DNA from: Ligustrum vulgare
Lineage: Eukaryota; Streptophyta; Magnoliopsida; Lamiales; Oleaceae
Assembly (NCBI GenBank): GCA_963555705.1
Contig: OY743170.1
Location: 14,485,096 to 14,549,095, forward strand
Length of the DNA stretch: 64,000 nt
Reading direction: 5' to 3'
In this document: positions 46,410 to 57,955 of the stretch, one piece after another
Layout: each line of letters starts with the position of its first letter
How positions within the stretch are numbered: position 1 is the first letter of the stretch
Notes under the pieces: model-generated
The model's database searches: none
What the model was told of the DNA's origin: nothing
The model's input: the letters and a program-made list of their open reading frames with translations, nothing else
Made by a program: the position numbers and the translations under genes

Positions 46410-46640
46410 ACTAACTCAGCAGTTTTATATTCCAGTAACAACAGGAACTCAGCTAAGTCAAAATACATTGACATAAGTTCCTGTTGTTAAGGATATAGTT
46501 CAGAGTGGACATGTATCAATAAGAGTACATTGGAACAAACTTCATAATTGCAGATCCACTTACTAAGGTATTACCACCCAAGGTCTTTCATGAGCACATT
46601 GCTCATATGAGTGTTGTATTTCTTAAAGATGTTTGATTTC
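46410..46640 (+). pseudogene. copia RNase H end of the second element
   Basis: It resumes the copia protein with IADPLTKVLPPKVFHEHIAH (46549-46608), the usual C-terminal motif ADPLTKGLP. A perfect 14-bp inverted repeat TAACAACAGGAACT / AGTTCCTGTTGTTA lies at 46437-46492. Stops interrupt the frame. Confidence 0.8.
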
Positions 46641-46922
46641 AGTGGAAGTTTGTATTTTGTGTGCTTTTACATTAGACACATTTATTGTCCTTTTAGATAC
46701 GGTTTAAGGTTAAAGTTATTTACAATTGTAAGGTTTCAGGTTTATTATCTCTGAACTTGTTTGAGAATGATCTCACTAAGGTATAAGGTTGGACCCGTTG
46801 AAAATAAGCATGTTAAAGATCACATTACATGTAATTTCCATGCTACACAATCATACTTGATCCATGTCATTCAGTTATGTCGATATACATAACCATTGAT
46901 GGGTTTAGTTGTGATAAATGTA
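46641..46922 (+). other. Non-coding tail of the second copia element
   Basis: Between the end of pol and the hAT insertion; typical copia 3' untranslated region. It continues at 48058-48183 up to the polypurine tract AGTGGAAGAT. Confidence 0.6.
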
Positions 46923-46930
46923 GCGAAAGC

Positions 46931-48049
46931 TAGGCCTGGGTATTTTAATCGGAACCGAACTTCCCGAACTGAAACCGATCCGAAATCGGAGGTTCTGGTC
47001 CGGTTCCAAAAAATATATATTAGGAATCAAAATCGAAGACCGAAAACCAATTGGGTCAGGGTAGGTTCTTATTTCTTGAAATAGAACCATGGGTACCCGA
47101 ATTGAATCGATTTGTGTATAGTTTTTTATTTTTTACAATTTATACACTAAACAAAAAAAAATACATAACTTAAAAATATAATTTAGGTAGTAATTTTTCT
47201 AAAACTCTAGACTATAACACTAAAAAATTAAGGCTCGCTCCTACTCTTTTACCTCTAAACTCACATTAGATTGTTACATTTCATGGGTTAGTTTAATAAT
47301 CTTTGCAATTTGAGTTAGTTTAATAATCTTTGCAATTTGAGCTTTCTCTGAATCAAAAGTCCAAGATTGTGTTGTAATTTAAGTTGATAAATTAAAGTTT
47401 TCATTAATTTACAATTTAGACTTTTATTTTCATGCATTGTTTACAAACTTAAGTGATTTTAATTTTTTTTTTTTTTTTTAGCAATGCGTTACAATTAAAA
47501 TTGATATATTCATAGTTTGGATTGTAGTGTACCCTTTTTGTTATCTCGAGTTCATTATTCTATGTTTAATGCTCTGTTTGTTAAAATTTTTGTGTTTAAA
47601 AATATGTTTTTTTATATTTTCGAGGTGAGATGTGTGATTGAAAAGTGGAGAGAGAAAATGTGTATAGTTAAAAAGTGATTTAGGGAATTGTGATGTTTTA
47701 AAACATGTTTGCCAAACCTAAAATATAATTAGTCTTCACTATAGAGTCAAGTAATTGAGTTTCTTAGCTGGATTTTCTCCCTTACACAAATATTGTCGAG
47801 TAGTAACGTATTCAGTATACGTATTGAAATGGCTTAAATGAAAATATTTATTTAATGTGTATATAAAGAAAATATTATGGGTATAACCGAACCCGGAATC
47901 GAACCCGAATTGAAACTGAAGGTTTGGGTTTGAATTTGGTTCCAATAATTATAAGGATCCGAATTATTCCAATTTTGAAATACCCAAAGTATAATAGGTG
48001 ATTTTGGGTATTGAAATACCCGGACCAACCCACCAAACACCCAGACCTA
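46931..48049. mobile_element. Non-autonomous hAT element with CCGAACC subterminal repeats
   Basis: Ends TAGGCCTGGGTA and (inverted) TAGGTCTGGGTG. The 8-bp TSD is GCGAAAGC (46923-46930) against GCTAAAGC (48050-48057), one mismatch. Subterminal regions carry GGAACCGAAC / GAACCCGAA / GGGTATTGAAATACCC words (46945-47110, 47880-48020). The 900-bp core is AT-rich and codes for nothing. Confidence 0.9.
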
Positions 48050-48197
48050 GCTAAAGCCGCTTTGATCCTATGTTGATATGATTGATGGACCGGGTTGTTT
48101 GGGGATGCATTCAGTATTGATAACAACATTCTGAATACTCATAAGGTTATGATTGATACACAATTGTTAGGTTACACATATAGCCCAAGTGGAAGAT

Positions 48198-48351
48198 TGT
48201 AAGGTTTTAATCAATCATGTGGGCTTGTACGTGAATTATTGTATATTGAATCAAATGTTATCAAATTTGGTTAAGCCCATTTTAAGTAATCTAATAGGGA
48301 TTTGGTATATTGGATTTTTATGCATCTAATCTATATCTATATATCTATATG
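48198..48351 (+). repeat. Start of the 3' LTR of the second copia element
   Basis: TGTAAGGTTTTAATCAATCA follows the polypurine tract and matches the 5' LTR at 39608. It is replaced at about 48352 by other sequence after 154 of 427 bases. Confidence 0.85.
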
Positions 48352-48905
48352 TGCGGATAATATGATAGAACAATAATCAAAATACAGAAAAAGATTCAAC
48401 TGAAATGAAACAATTTAAAATAACTTGAACAACAAATTATGAATTTGAAAGTATATTGAATTATAACGCTGAACGTTACAATAAATTTAGAAAGAGAAAG
48501 CTTTGGATAACATATGTTTTCAGTAGTCAAATGGTATCAGAGCCAAGTTGAAAGGCTTGTGATCCCAGTGGCGAGGGTTCGAAACTCTTTGGCAGCGGAA
48601 TTGCATAAGTCCATGGATGAGGAGTAGGTAATCAGTCCTTTAAAGCTGGGGGAATGGCTGAGATATAAGGTTATGGGATCGATTACTATCAACATATGTT
48701 TTCAGTAGTCAAATAAATAGAACCCAGGTTAGATAGATCAAGGATAGTGCGGATAATATGATAGAACAATAATCAAAATACAGAAAAATATTCAACTGAA
48801 ATGAAACAATTGAAAATAACTTTGAACAACAAATTATGAATTTGAAAGTATATTGAATTATAACGCTGAACGTTACAATAAATTTTGAAAGAGAAAGCTT
48901 TGGAT
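48352..48905 (-). repeat. Duplicated intergenic block of the caulimovirid-like element
   Basis: GTGCGGATAATATGATAGAA...GAGAAAGCTTTGGATAAC occurs at 48352-48508 and 48748-48905 with a handful of differences. Between the copies lie the SINE-like insertion and the 40-base sequence AATAGAACCCAGGTTAGATA then GATCAAGGATAGTGC, which is also present at 63410. The arrangement resembles terminal repeats or tandemly joined ends of an integrated circular genome. Confidence 0.75.
48532..48688 (+). mobile_element. SINE-like insertion with 23-24-bp flanking direct repeats
   Basis: The direct repeat AACATATGTTTTCAGTAGTC then AAAT occurs at about 48508-48531 and 48690-48713. Between them, TGGTATCAGAGCC and 40-45 bases later GGGTTCGAAACTC resemble a tRNA-related head with a B-box (GGTTCGANNC). 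A long exact flanking repeat suits target-primed insertion. There is no poly-A tail, so a small LTR-type or recombination product is possible. Confidence 0.45.
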
Positions 48906-49228
48906 AACTTATTCTCAAAGAGAATGTTTAACGCTCACTAACTCTCAGATATTTTGAAGGAGATATTAATTGGTATAACTCCAAAAGACTCTTGGACTTA
49001 CAGACTCAATTAACTCTTCCTGACAATTGAAATGAAACCTTACATTTATAGAAACCTAAAAATGAAAAGTTACATTGAAGGAATCTTAAATAATTGAACT
49101 ACAGCTGGAAAGTCTTGATTGAATAGTGATTGAACAGTGCTATGTCGACTACTTTCCAAAAAGTAGGAATCTTGAACAGTGATTGAAGCTTGAAAGTTGT
49201 TGATTGAATAGTGACTTGTCTGAAGCTT

Positions 49229-49798
49229 TTAAAAAAGCTTGCCAACCACTCCACCAACTCCATCGAAAGTTTGAAAAGTTAGCTTAAGCAAATTTTTTAC
49301 CTCATTTTTCAAATGATTGAATCCTTGAAGAGGGAGACTGGGTAGAATACTCTCTTCAAGTCCAAAATAATTAAACCAATTTTGAAACCACTTGGGAAAA
49401 TTATTTTGGCAATTTTGATGAAAAATGATGAACCAAGAATGATTCACTGGTCTAAACAAAAAAGCATTAAACCAGGCATCTTGATAATCCAAGTAATTGA
49501 AGCGAGATGAGAAAGTTTCACCTTTTGCAAGGTTCATCCTTTTCTCAATCCAAGGTTGTTGTCTCCGGTCATCATATGACAAAACCTTGACAATTGAACA
49601 TTTTGAAAAATCAATATTTTGAGGATTCTCCTTGTTTGGAGTATGAGTAATAATGGCTGATCCTGTTTTGAGAAGGATCTTTTCATAGAATTCACGGGTT
49701 TTTTGAATTGAAGAAGGCATGAAATGGAAATTAGGAGGAAATATATCTGATAAACAATTATTGATATCAGAATATTTTTTGATCCAAGAAGGTTCCAT
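49229..49798 (-). pseudogene. C-terminal frame of the caulimovirid-like element, function unknown
   Basis: An open frame of 189 codons, rich in aromatic residues (motifs SWFIIFHQNCQ, FPKWFQNWFNYFG). Similar Trp/Phe-rich frames accompany this type of endogenous element downstream of the polymerase in many plant genomes, to my knowledge without assigned function. It ends just before the intergenic block. The overlap with another frame starting at 50535 shows a frameshift near 49600-49800. Confidence 0.5.
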
Positions 49799-50047
49799 TG
49801 TAAGGACAGAAAGAAAGGGATTTTTTGTGAAATATTGAAAAAGATTTTTATTGATTTCTGGATGTTTTCCAGAACCTGTTTGAACGGCTTTTTTGTAGTT
49901 TGAAGGTCTTGGTTTTTCTGGAGTCTGAGGGACTTTACCAAGAATTGAAAAGTTGTTTGAAGTGGAAATTTGAGGTAAGTTTGAAGCAGATGAAGTTCTG
50001 CTGGAATTTTGAACAAAAGTTTTGATTGAAGGAAGAGGAGTAAGAGC

Positions 50048-50084
<37 letters not shown>

Positions 50085-50756
50085 AGGAAGTGGCCATGGA
50101 GGAAGTCATGTCTTCAAGAACTTTGTTGTACCAATCAATCTTGATACCTTTTGTTTGATAACTCTTTTGGTGTGGCCTTTTAGTCACTCGGAATCTCTCT
50201 AATTTATAGGGAAATTTCTTCGTGAAACAGGTATCCCAAAAATAATTTTGAAATTTCTTGATTTTTGAAAAGTAATTTTGAAAACAGTTTTTGTTACTGA
50301 AATAATAAAAATACTGTTGTTTTTGGATTGTTTCAAAATGAATTTGTTGTAGGTTTCCCCCAATAATTCCACCGAATCCTATTTCTGCCACAACTGTTTG
50401 GACTGAGAATTTGGTCATTGAAGCAATAATGAAGAGGATACCAATGATGACACTTTTGACAATTTGGATGACAAAGGTGTTTTCTGGACCCACGAATTTT
50501 GACGATTTTGGTTTCTTTTGAGGAGTGGGTGACATGAATGAATGTCTTTTGAAAAGGAATTAATAAAAAAAGATTCTTTATTAATGGATCCAAAGAGATT
50601 TTGAGAAAAGAGATCTGTCAATTTGTCTTTTTTGAAAATTGAAGATTTCTTAATATTGAAATTTCTAAAATTAATATTATTAATCTGAGAAATTGATGCA
50701 TTTTTGAGATCATGAACATCTTTGAAAGATGGAGGATGCATGAATTTGAAAATCAA
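49799..50756 (-). pseudogene. Frameshifted region after the protease, no reverse transcriptase motif
   Basis: Two overlapping frames (50756-50415 and 50535-49534) cover this region. A 33-base T run at 50051-50083 encodes poly-Lys on - and is a likely slippage site. In this element type RT and RNase H should follow the protease, but I see no YVDD/YIDD-like active site or RNase H residues in any - frame. A hydrophobic segment (VIQIVKSVIIGILFIIAS) stands at about 50462-50409. The region is either rearranged or derived from a different internal part of the element. Confidence 0.5.
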
Positions 50757-51268
50757 ATTTTGACCAAAAATATTGGTATGAAGACCATTTTTCGTTAGCT
50801 TGAAATGGGTAAATTTGAACTATGAAAGGAGTACCAAGAATGACTTCTTGATCCAAATCTTTCACCAAGTAGAAATCATTTTTGAAACAAATGTTTGAAT
50901 TGCAAACATGAGCTTTTGAAAGTTTATATTGAATGTTGAGTTTTTTTACCACTAGCACCGTAAAGACGCTCAGTAGTTTTCTCAAAGTATTTTGTAGGTA
51001 TTAATCCTTCCCGGATGCAGTTTTGATCTGCTCCAGAATCAATTAAAACCCTGGTTGTAATTTGAAAATTTTTATCAACGACAATTGTCATTTGACAATA
51101 CCACTTTTGAAGTTGAATACGATTAATAACATTAATCCGTTCTTCATCAGTTTGAAGAGAGATTAAATCATTAATACGATCAGGAATTGAAGAAGAAGAT
51201 TCTGATTCTTCTTGAATTTTTGAAGATGATTTTTTTAGAATGGTAACATCAAGTTTAATGTCTTTAAC
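50710..51268 (-). pseudogene. Aspartic protease of the caulimovirid-like element
   Basis: The active site IDSGADQNC is encoded at about 51043-51020 (Asp codon 51040-51038). The flap and second half follow with VKDLDQEVILGTPF near 50860-50820, in another frame, so there is a frameshift near 50950. Such proteases process the viral polyprotein. The D-S/T-G-A core is present; the enzyme as encoded is split. Confidence 0.8.
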
Positions 51269-52610
51269 CTAACGTTCCAAAAAGGAAATTTGAGACTTCA
51301 TTTCCTTCACTTCTGATTTCAAATCAGAACTTGAAGATTTAGAAGTAGATTCTTGATCAAATCTTTTTAGTATTTCTTTCATACTAAAAGATTCGTGGGT
51401 TTTTGAAGAAGAAGGAAGGAGCGAAGAGAACCTTTTCTTTAATTGAGGGTTGTCAATCCTCTCAATTACTTCTTGAATAAGTTCTTCTTCTTTTGTAAAA
51501 ACATTTATGGTTTTGCAACCACAAATCTCTTTACCTTCACAAGGATAAGAGGAGGAGGAAGAATTAGATTCATTATCAGAATCTTCTTGATGCCGATAAA
51601 TTTTCTCTAATTCGAAGTCATCATCAGATGATGAATTGAGTATATTAAGAAGTTCAAATTTAATATCTTCATCAATTTGAAGATTATTAATCTTATTCTT
51701 CATGGGACATTTGTTTGAATAATGACCAATTTGATGACACTTGAAACAAGTGACTTTGACTGAATCAAAAGTTTTTTGAAAATGCTTTGGTTTTGAATGA
51801 AATTTTTGATGAGAATTCTTTTGAAAGGATTTTTGAAATTCAGGAGAAGATTTTGAAGAAAATCTTTTGAAATTTTGAAAATTTCGTTTCCTAAGGAAAG
51901 AAGGAAACTTCTTTTTATTTTTTGAAGGAGGAAGAATTTTTTTCAAAACCGTATTGTTCACAGAATGAACCTAACTCATGCTTAGACCCAAAACTTTCAG
52001 ATTTGAGTTTGGCTTTGAGTTTGATATCATTACAGAGGGCTAACCCTTCCTTATTGACGTAACTAACAAGTTCGCCATAAGTTAAGTCACCATAGGGAAT
52101 TGAATTGTTATATTGAAGTTTGATTGAATTGCGAACCTTTTTTGCAAAAAGTTTAGGAAATTCAGATAGAAATATTTCTTTCCAGAACTCTTGGTTGTAG
52201 TGGTCGCGAAGCATGACTCTGGTTAGGAAAATATCCTTATACCATCTGAAGTCGTGCAATTTTGGACAAGGCAAATTCATCAGAATTTCTGAAGATCTAT
52301 CTCGAAGGAAAATTGGAGAACCGATGAAATGTTTGACAATGGCAAAGACAAGGGTCGTCAATGTATCAGAAACAATCTGACCATTTTCGGTTTTTGTGGC
52401 ATTAAGAACCTCTAACCGACTTTCATCAGTGAGATAATTAGACCACCATCCCTTTAATTGTCCAGTGAAACCAATAATAAGATTATTACATGCATTCACT
52501 TCTTCAATCCTTTGCCATCTGTATGCATTGAAGCACACAAACATTTTCTCGATAGTTTGAATAATCTGGAATTCTGTAATTCCATCAATATTCCATTCAA
52601 CGGATTTCGT
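51269..52610 (-). pseudogene. Capsid protein with zinc knuckle, caulimovirid type
   Basis: The capsid core carries FTGQLKGWWSNYL (about residues 28-40 of the frame at 52544-51915), a motif typical of caulimovirid capsid proteins and their endogenous relatives. After a frameshift near 51930 a basic stretch and the zinc knuckle CFKCHQIGHYSNKC (C-x2-C-x4-H-x4-C, near 51741-51700) follow, then an acidic Ser-rich tail (SSSSSYPCEGKEICGC). The zinc knuckle binds the RNA during packaging. The two frames are each long, so decay is modest here. Confidence 0.8.
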
Positions 52611-53549
52611 CGCCTAAGTATGTCTCAGTGACTTTCATTTTAAAAGATGATTCTTCTAAAAGTAAATCTGGTTGAGAAGGACGAGGATAAAATGTTGGAA
52701 GTTTTGAAGTTTGAAGTCTCAATTTGTTAACTTGAAGAGGCTCTTCTTCAACAAATTGGTTTTCGACATCTGAAATGTCAATTGTATTGATATTTTTTGA
52801 AGATGCAGATAGTTTTGAAAATTGAGCGGCAAGCTCTTTAATCACTGAAGAATCAGTGTCTAAAGGTTTCTTACCAAGATCAGGAGTAAGATTGGTAGGT
52901 TGAAAGAGTAACATTTTATTACTTGAAGAAGATGAAGAGGAGGGAGAATATCTAATGGCAGAAAACACATTAGAGGGTATTTTGGATTTGGTTTCAGTTT
53001 CAGAATTGGCTTCAATTCTAGTTAACTGAGAACTCATAGAATGAAGAACAATATTTGTGTAATTGTTCTGAATTTTAAGATTCTTGACATCAACAGTTTT
53101 GGCTGCTGCATTGTCAACTCTATCTTCAGGAATTTGTTTGAAAGGAGATGCAGTAACTTCTGGATTTCCATGAGGAAAAATGATTTCTTCAAGAGGAGGG
53201 TATTCAGATTTGAAAGTTTGATTTGAAGAATTTTTCCAAATTTTTTCTTTTGAAGATGAAGTTTGAATGGATTTGGATTTCGAAGGAGATTTTGGTTTGG
53301 AAGATTTTGAAGACTTCTTTTTCTTACCAAAAATTTTGAAATTAATCCATTTGTAAAAACTTAAATCTTCTGGTTGAGTAAAGAACTCTTCCCAATAAGA
53401 TTCAATTTCTTCTTTTGAAAATTTTTGACGGAAAAGTTTCTGAAGATTTTTGACTTTGGGAGTTTGATCATTTTTGAATTCAGATCTTCTATCAATGCTA
53501 GAAGAAATGACATTGAGTTGAGAAGATAAACTTCTTCTGTAATTTTTTG
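52597..53549 (-). pseudogene. Linker between movement protein and capsid, caulimovirid-like element
   Basis: Two frames (53330-53034 and 53037-52597) encode Ser- and Lys-rich sequence without a recognised fold, with YPPLEEIIFP-like and SSQLTRIEAN motifs. It is probably a polyprotein linker. It is cut at 53549 by foreign DNA; the upstream continuation is expected beyond 62470. Confidence 0.55.
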
Positions 53550-53745
53550 TAACGACCCGGCTCCTTCGCTAGGGCCTTCTCCGAGTCGTACTCATGGTCT
53601 TTCCACTCCCTCCTTGGTCGTCCTGGTCCTCAAGGGCTGCCAGCCTCGTTTCCAAGAAGTGGATTTTGCCTTCCGCAGGGATCGAACCTGGTACCTAGGG
53701 GTTAAGTACAAATATTCTTAAATCTCTGCTACCATTAGAATTAAT
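53549..53745 (-). mobile_element. SINE-like or LTR-derived fragment at the insertion border
   Basis: On - it reads AATGGTAGCAGAGAT, then CCAGGTTCGATCCCTGC about 30 bases later. That is a pol III-like A-box region and a perfect B-box (GGTTCGATCC), and it ends GGGTCGTTACAAAAAATTAC. This suits a tRNA-derived SINE. On + the same DNA begins TGTAACGACCCGG, like a gypsy LTR start, so it may instead be an LTR remnant. Confidence 0.4.
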
Positions 53746-54263
53746 CAGAGTATTGTTTATAGTGTGACATGAATTGAAGTTTTGGGAGAACAGAAAAAAT
53801 TAAATCTTGAACTTCAGATTTGGAAAATTAGTGAGGTTTCTTAAGTTTGAGAATATCATATCTGATCCTTATGATACTGCTTTAAGTTAGTATCTTAGCC
53901 CTCAGCTAGAATGAGTGTGTGACACCAAGTACTTGATGCATGATTTTGAAGTATGGACCAAATGATTTAAGTTTGAATTCTCCAATTTTGAAAATGAAGT
54001 TTCAGTCGAATTTAGAAATGATTTTATTTGTAAATCTTTTCAGAAAGAGTTGTCTTATGAAGAGGCACTTATGTGCATATTAGAAAGAGAAAAGTCCATG
54101 TCTTAAGAAAACAAAGAGATTCTTTTAGTCAAAAGTCCAGTAAGGTAGATATAATAGTGATGATATTACTTGGGAAATGAAGAGAAGATCATATCCGAGT
54201 ATCCAGAAATCATAGATCGAGTAAGTTTAATTTCGAGGACGAAATTATTTTAAGGGGTAAGGT
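53746..54263 (+). pseudogene. 3' coding end and polypurine tract of a chromovirus (Ty3/gypsy)
   Basis: The + strand carries decayed integrase/chromodomain-end sequence with NKEILLVK and, at 54207-54255, a frame reading KFNFEDEIILRG. This is the characteristic last peptide of plant chromovirus polyproteins. It overlaps the polypurine tract TTTTAAGGGGTAAGG (54248-54262), directly before the LTR start TGTAACG. Many stops are present. Confidence 0.75.
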
Positions 54264-56259
54264 TGTAACGACCAAGAATTTTTACGCATTTAATAATTAT
54301 TTTAAATCGTTGTCGCTGCTATGTCACCCATTTTTATTAAGTTAACGCCACGACGCGTTCGTCTAGCCAAGTCGAGAAATGTTAAATCCATTCGATTTTA
54401 ATTTAATTTTTCGAATTTCTAAAATTATATTATTTTAATTATTTATTCAAAGTATTATTTTCAAAATCATTTTAAATTCCAAATTTATTAAAATATCTCA
54501 ATTTTCCTTATTAAATTATTTTAAGTCCAAGATACGTAATTCAATTTTATCTCAAAAATTATTTATTCTCAAATTTATTTTAAGTCCAAAATATATCAGT
54601 TTTAAATACATTTTCAAATCGAAGTTAGTCTAATTTTTAGTTAATTATCCTAAATTTAATCCTACCTAATTAAACCAAATTTTCTCCACATGTTTTCTTC
54701 TTTCCACCAAGGCAACAAATCTTTACACCAAAACATCATCATTTTGTATAAAGAATTTTACACCATTTTCCATTTCATATTCCACCTAATTCTCCACTAT
54801 CCTATTCTATAATACCTAATCAATACATATATTCCTCTTCTTCCCCATCACAACTCACATTCACAAACACCAAATTTGTCCTCCCCCCCCCCCCCCTCCC
54901 CCAAACATGTTGCTCATTCTTTCTTTATTCTTCTTTCCACCTCATTATACAATCACCAAAGCATTTCCCACTAATCTTTACACAATTCCATCATCCTTCC
55001 ATATCAAACAATCATGATGTCTTCCATTAATCATTTATTTTTCTTTCTCTTTTCCTTTAAGACATCTTCCTCCCACCTTCATTTTCCATCCTCTCTCCCT
55101 CTGCACAAACCACACCCGAGCACCCACTTCATCCTCACACTCCAACCTAACACAATCTCACCAAACTCCCATCACCTATATCATCATCATCACCCAACCG
55201 AGACTAGAACCAACCTGCACCATCATCACCATCACCACAATCAACCATAGCCAACAACACCACCACAATTCTAAATTTCAGCAAGCAGCCAAAACTCGAC
55301 AAAGAACAGTCTCACCACCACTCTGCCTCCTTCCTAATCCAACCACCATTACCACCAACGAATCTATATCAATCCGCCACTTTCACCACCAGTTTCGCCA
55401 ACCAGCAACCATGTCACAACCATCCTCATTACAAATTTCAATACAACCAAATATCACTCCACCAATCACCACCGGTGAGTTCCTTATTGCTTGCCCTGCC
55501 TTCTAACTGTAAGGGTCAGAGGCAGATCTATACTATTGATCTATATCCCTGGCAAAGGCCAATTCTATGATCCATCAAGGGCTTCAGCTGAATATACTAA
55601 GCTCAAGCTTTCATTATGCCACCTAGCAGCAAGCTCCAAAAACGCCCGCCAACAACCACCTCAACCAAGCCTCATTTGCAACCAGTCAGAAACACCACAG
55701 TGCCACCACCACGCTGCCAAACCATCTCCAATTGAACCCCAAATCAAACCAAAAACCCAATAATAAACGAATCCCAGTTACTTACCTCGACCGCAGACTG
55801 AGTTACCGAAATTTTACCACCGAAAAATCGTGATTTTGAGCTTCGATTCAGCCTCGGTCTTGCACCCAATCAGCCCCAGATCCTAGCCTACTTGCACCCT
55901 CACCGCTCGTTGTAACCGGCGCCGGCGAAAATCACTGGCCGGACACCATTTTCGCGAGAGGCAGCTCCGGTGAAAAAAAAAAAAAAAAAATCTCCAGCCT
56001 CTGGGTCGTGAGAGAATAATGAGAGAGAGAGAGAGGGAGAGAGATAAGAATCTGATGTTTAATATTTGGGAAAAGTACATAACTATACAACTAAAACTTT
56101 CATTTTTTAAACATAACAAACTTAAATTTTTTTTGTAAAAATCAGGTCTTAGTATGTTAATTAATTAATACAATATTATAATAATTATAATGAGTTGACA
56201 AAGAAAGGTATAATATTAAATAATAAAATAAAAACAATATCTAATCCACAACCACTCCA

Positions 56260-57955
56260 TCCCAATCTAACTCTCCACCCACCCCACCCCACGGGCACCC
56301 ACCCCACTCCACCCCACCCCATAAAATAACTTTTTTCCTTATACTTTTCCACACTCACCCCCACCCCCAACATCACCTTACCCACCCCACCCAACACTCC
56401 TCCCCAACCCCACCCACCCACGCACCCAACCACCCCGCCGCCACTCACTCACCCACCAACCCCACCACACCACACCACACCACAAGAATGATGTTACTTC
56501 TATTTTTTTCTCCCCCCACCCACCCACTAGTCCCATCCCATCACACCCACCCACCCACCACTCCATCTCAACCCAATCCAACTCAACCCCGCACTCACCT
56601 CACTCCACCCCGACAACCCACCCCCACCCCTATCCCACCCACCCCACGACCCCACCTCAACTCAATAAATGAATTTTTTCCTTCTACTTTTTCACACTCA
56701 CCCCTACCCCCGACACCAACTTATCCACCCCACCCCATCGCACCCCTCCCCAACCCCACCCCACCCACCCCCACTCACACACCCCACCTCAAATCAATAA
56801 ATGAATTTTTTCCTTCTACTTTTTCACACTCACCCCCACCCCCGACACCAACTTATCCACCCCACCCCACCCCACCCCACCCCCACTCACCCACCCACCC
56901 ACCCCCACCAAATCACACCATAAAAATAATTTTACTTCTATTTTTTTCTCATCTCAAACACCCACCCGTCCCATCCCACCCCACCCCACTGCTCCCCAAA
57001 CCCAACCCACCCACCCCTAATCCCACCCCACCCTATCCCACCTCCACCTCACCCAAAATGATTTTTTCTACTACTTTTCCACAACTCGCCTAGACCCTAC
57101 CATATCCTACCCCGCCACCTACGCCAACCCCACCCACCCCACCCCACCCCACCAAAAATTAAATTTTTTGCACTAATTTTAGACTCCCCCATCAGCCTTG
57201 CCCCAGACCCTACCCCAACCCACCTCATCCAAAATGATTTTTTTTACTACTTTTTCACGACTCACCCAGACCCTACCCCGTCACTCATCCCCAACCCCAC
57301 CCCACCCAAAATTAATTTTTTCTCCTAATTTTTCACTCCCGTACCCACCCCCGCCCCGACCCTACCTCGCCACCCACCCACCCCATCCTACCCCACCAAA
57401 ATATGATTTTTCTTCTATATTTTCACACCCCACCCTAACAACCCCACCAGACCCCACCCTAGCAACCCCACCACAACCCACCCCACACAAAAATGATTTT
57501 TCTTCTATTTTCTCACACTTCACCTCAACCGCCCCATCCTATCCCACCATACCCCCATCCAAAAATGATTTTTCTTCTATTTTTTACACCCCTCCCAACC
57601 ACCTCCACTCCATCCAAAAATATTTTTCCCCAACCACCTCATCTCATCTCACCCCACCCACCCCACCCACCCAAAAATTAATTTTTTTCTTCTACTTTTT
57701 CAACCCCCAACCCAACCTAGACCCCCACCCACCCACCCACGCCACTCCAAAAAAATTATTTTTTTCTTCTACTCTGACCCACCCTACCCTACCCCCACCC
57801 ACAAAAAAATGATTTTTTTCTTCTACTTTTTCAACCTCGATCCCCCCACCAACCCACCCACTTCGACCCTACCTCACCACAAAAAAATGATTTCTTCTAC
57901 TTTTTCTAGCCCCACCCAACCCCTACCCCACCATCCCCACCCCCAAAATCACAGT
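56260..57955 (+). repeat. CCCACC-type minisatellite, 1.7 kb
   Basis: C-rich blocks (CCCCACCCA, CACCCCAACCC) alternate every 50-110 bases with AAATGATTTTTTCTTCTACT then TTTTCACAC. There is almost no G on the + strand. Pro/Thr/Ser-rich open frames (56488-57093 and 57198-57812) are produced by the repeat and are not genes. The - strand has many closely spaced GGG/GGGG runs able to form G-quadruplexes. Confidence 0.9.

Larger units (their letters stand above)
39608..48351 (+). mobile_element. Heavily decayed Ty1/copia element, + strand
   Basis: A 5' LTR (39608-40034), tRNA-Met primer site, long leader, gag, partial integrase, RT-RNase H, polypurine tract (48184-48197) and the first 154 bases of the 3' LTR occur in copia order. 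It carries three nested insertions: hAT 40321-40893, solo-LTR fragment 45138-46409, hAT 46931-48049. The 3' LTR is cut at 48351 by the caulimovirid-like material, so the right TSD cannot be checked. Confidence 0.9.

Noticed and set aside
56488..57812. Long proline/threonine-rich open frames (201 and 204 codons)
   Set aside because: They are produced entirely by the CCCACC minisatellite, whose strand bias removes stop codons; no domain or start context supports a gene.
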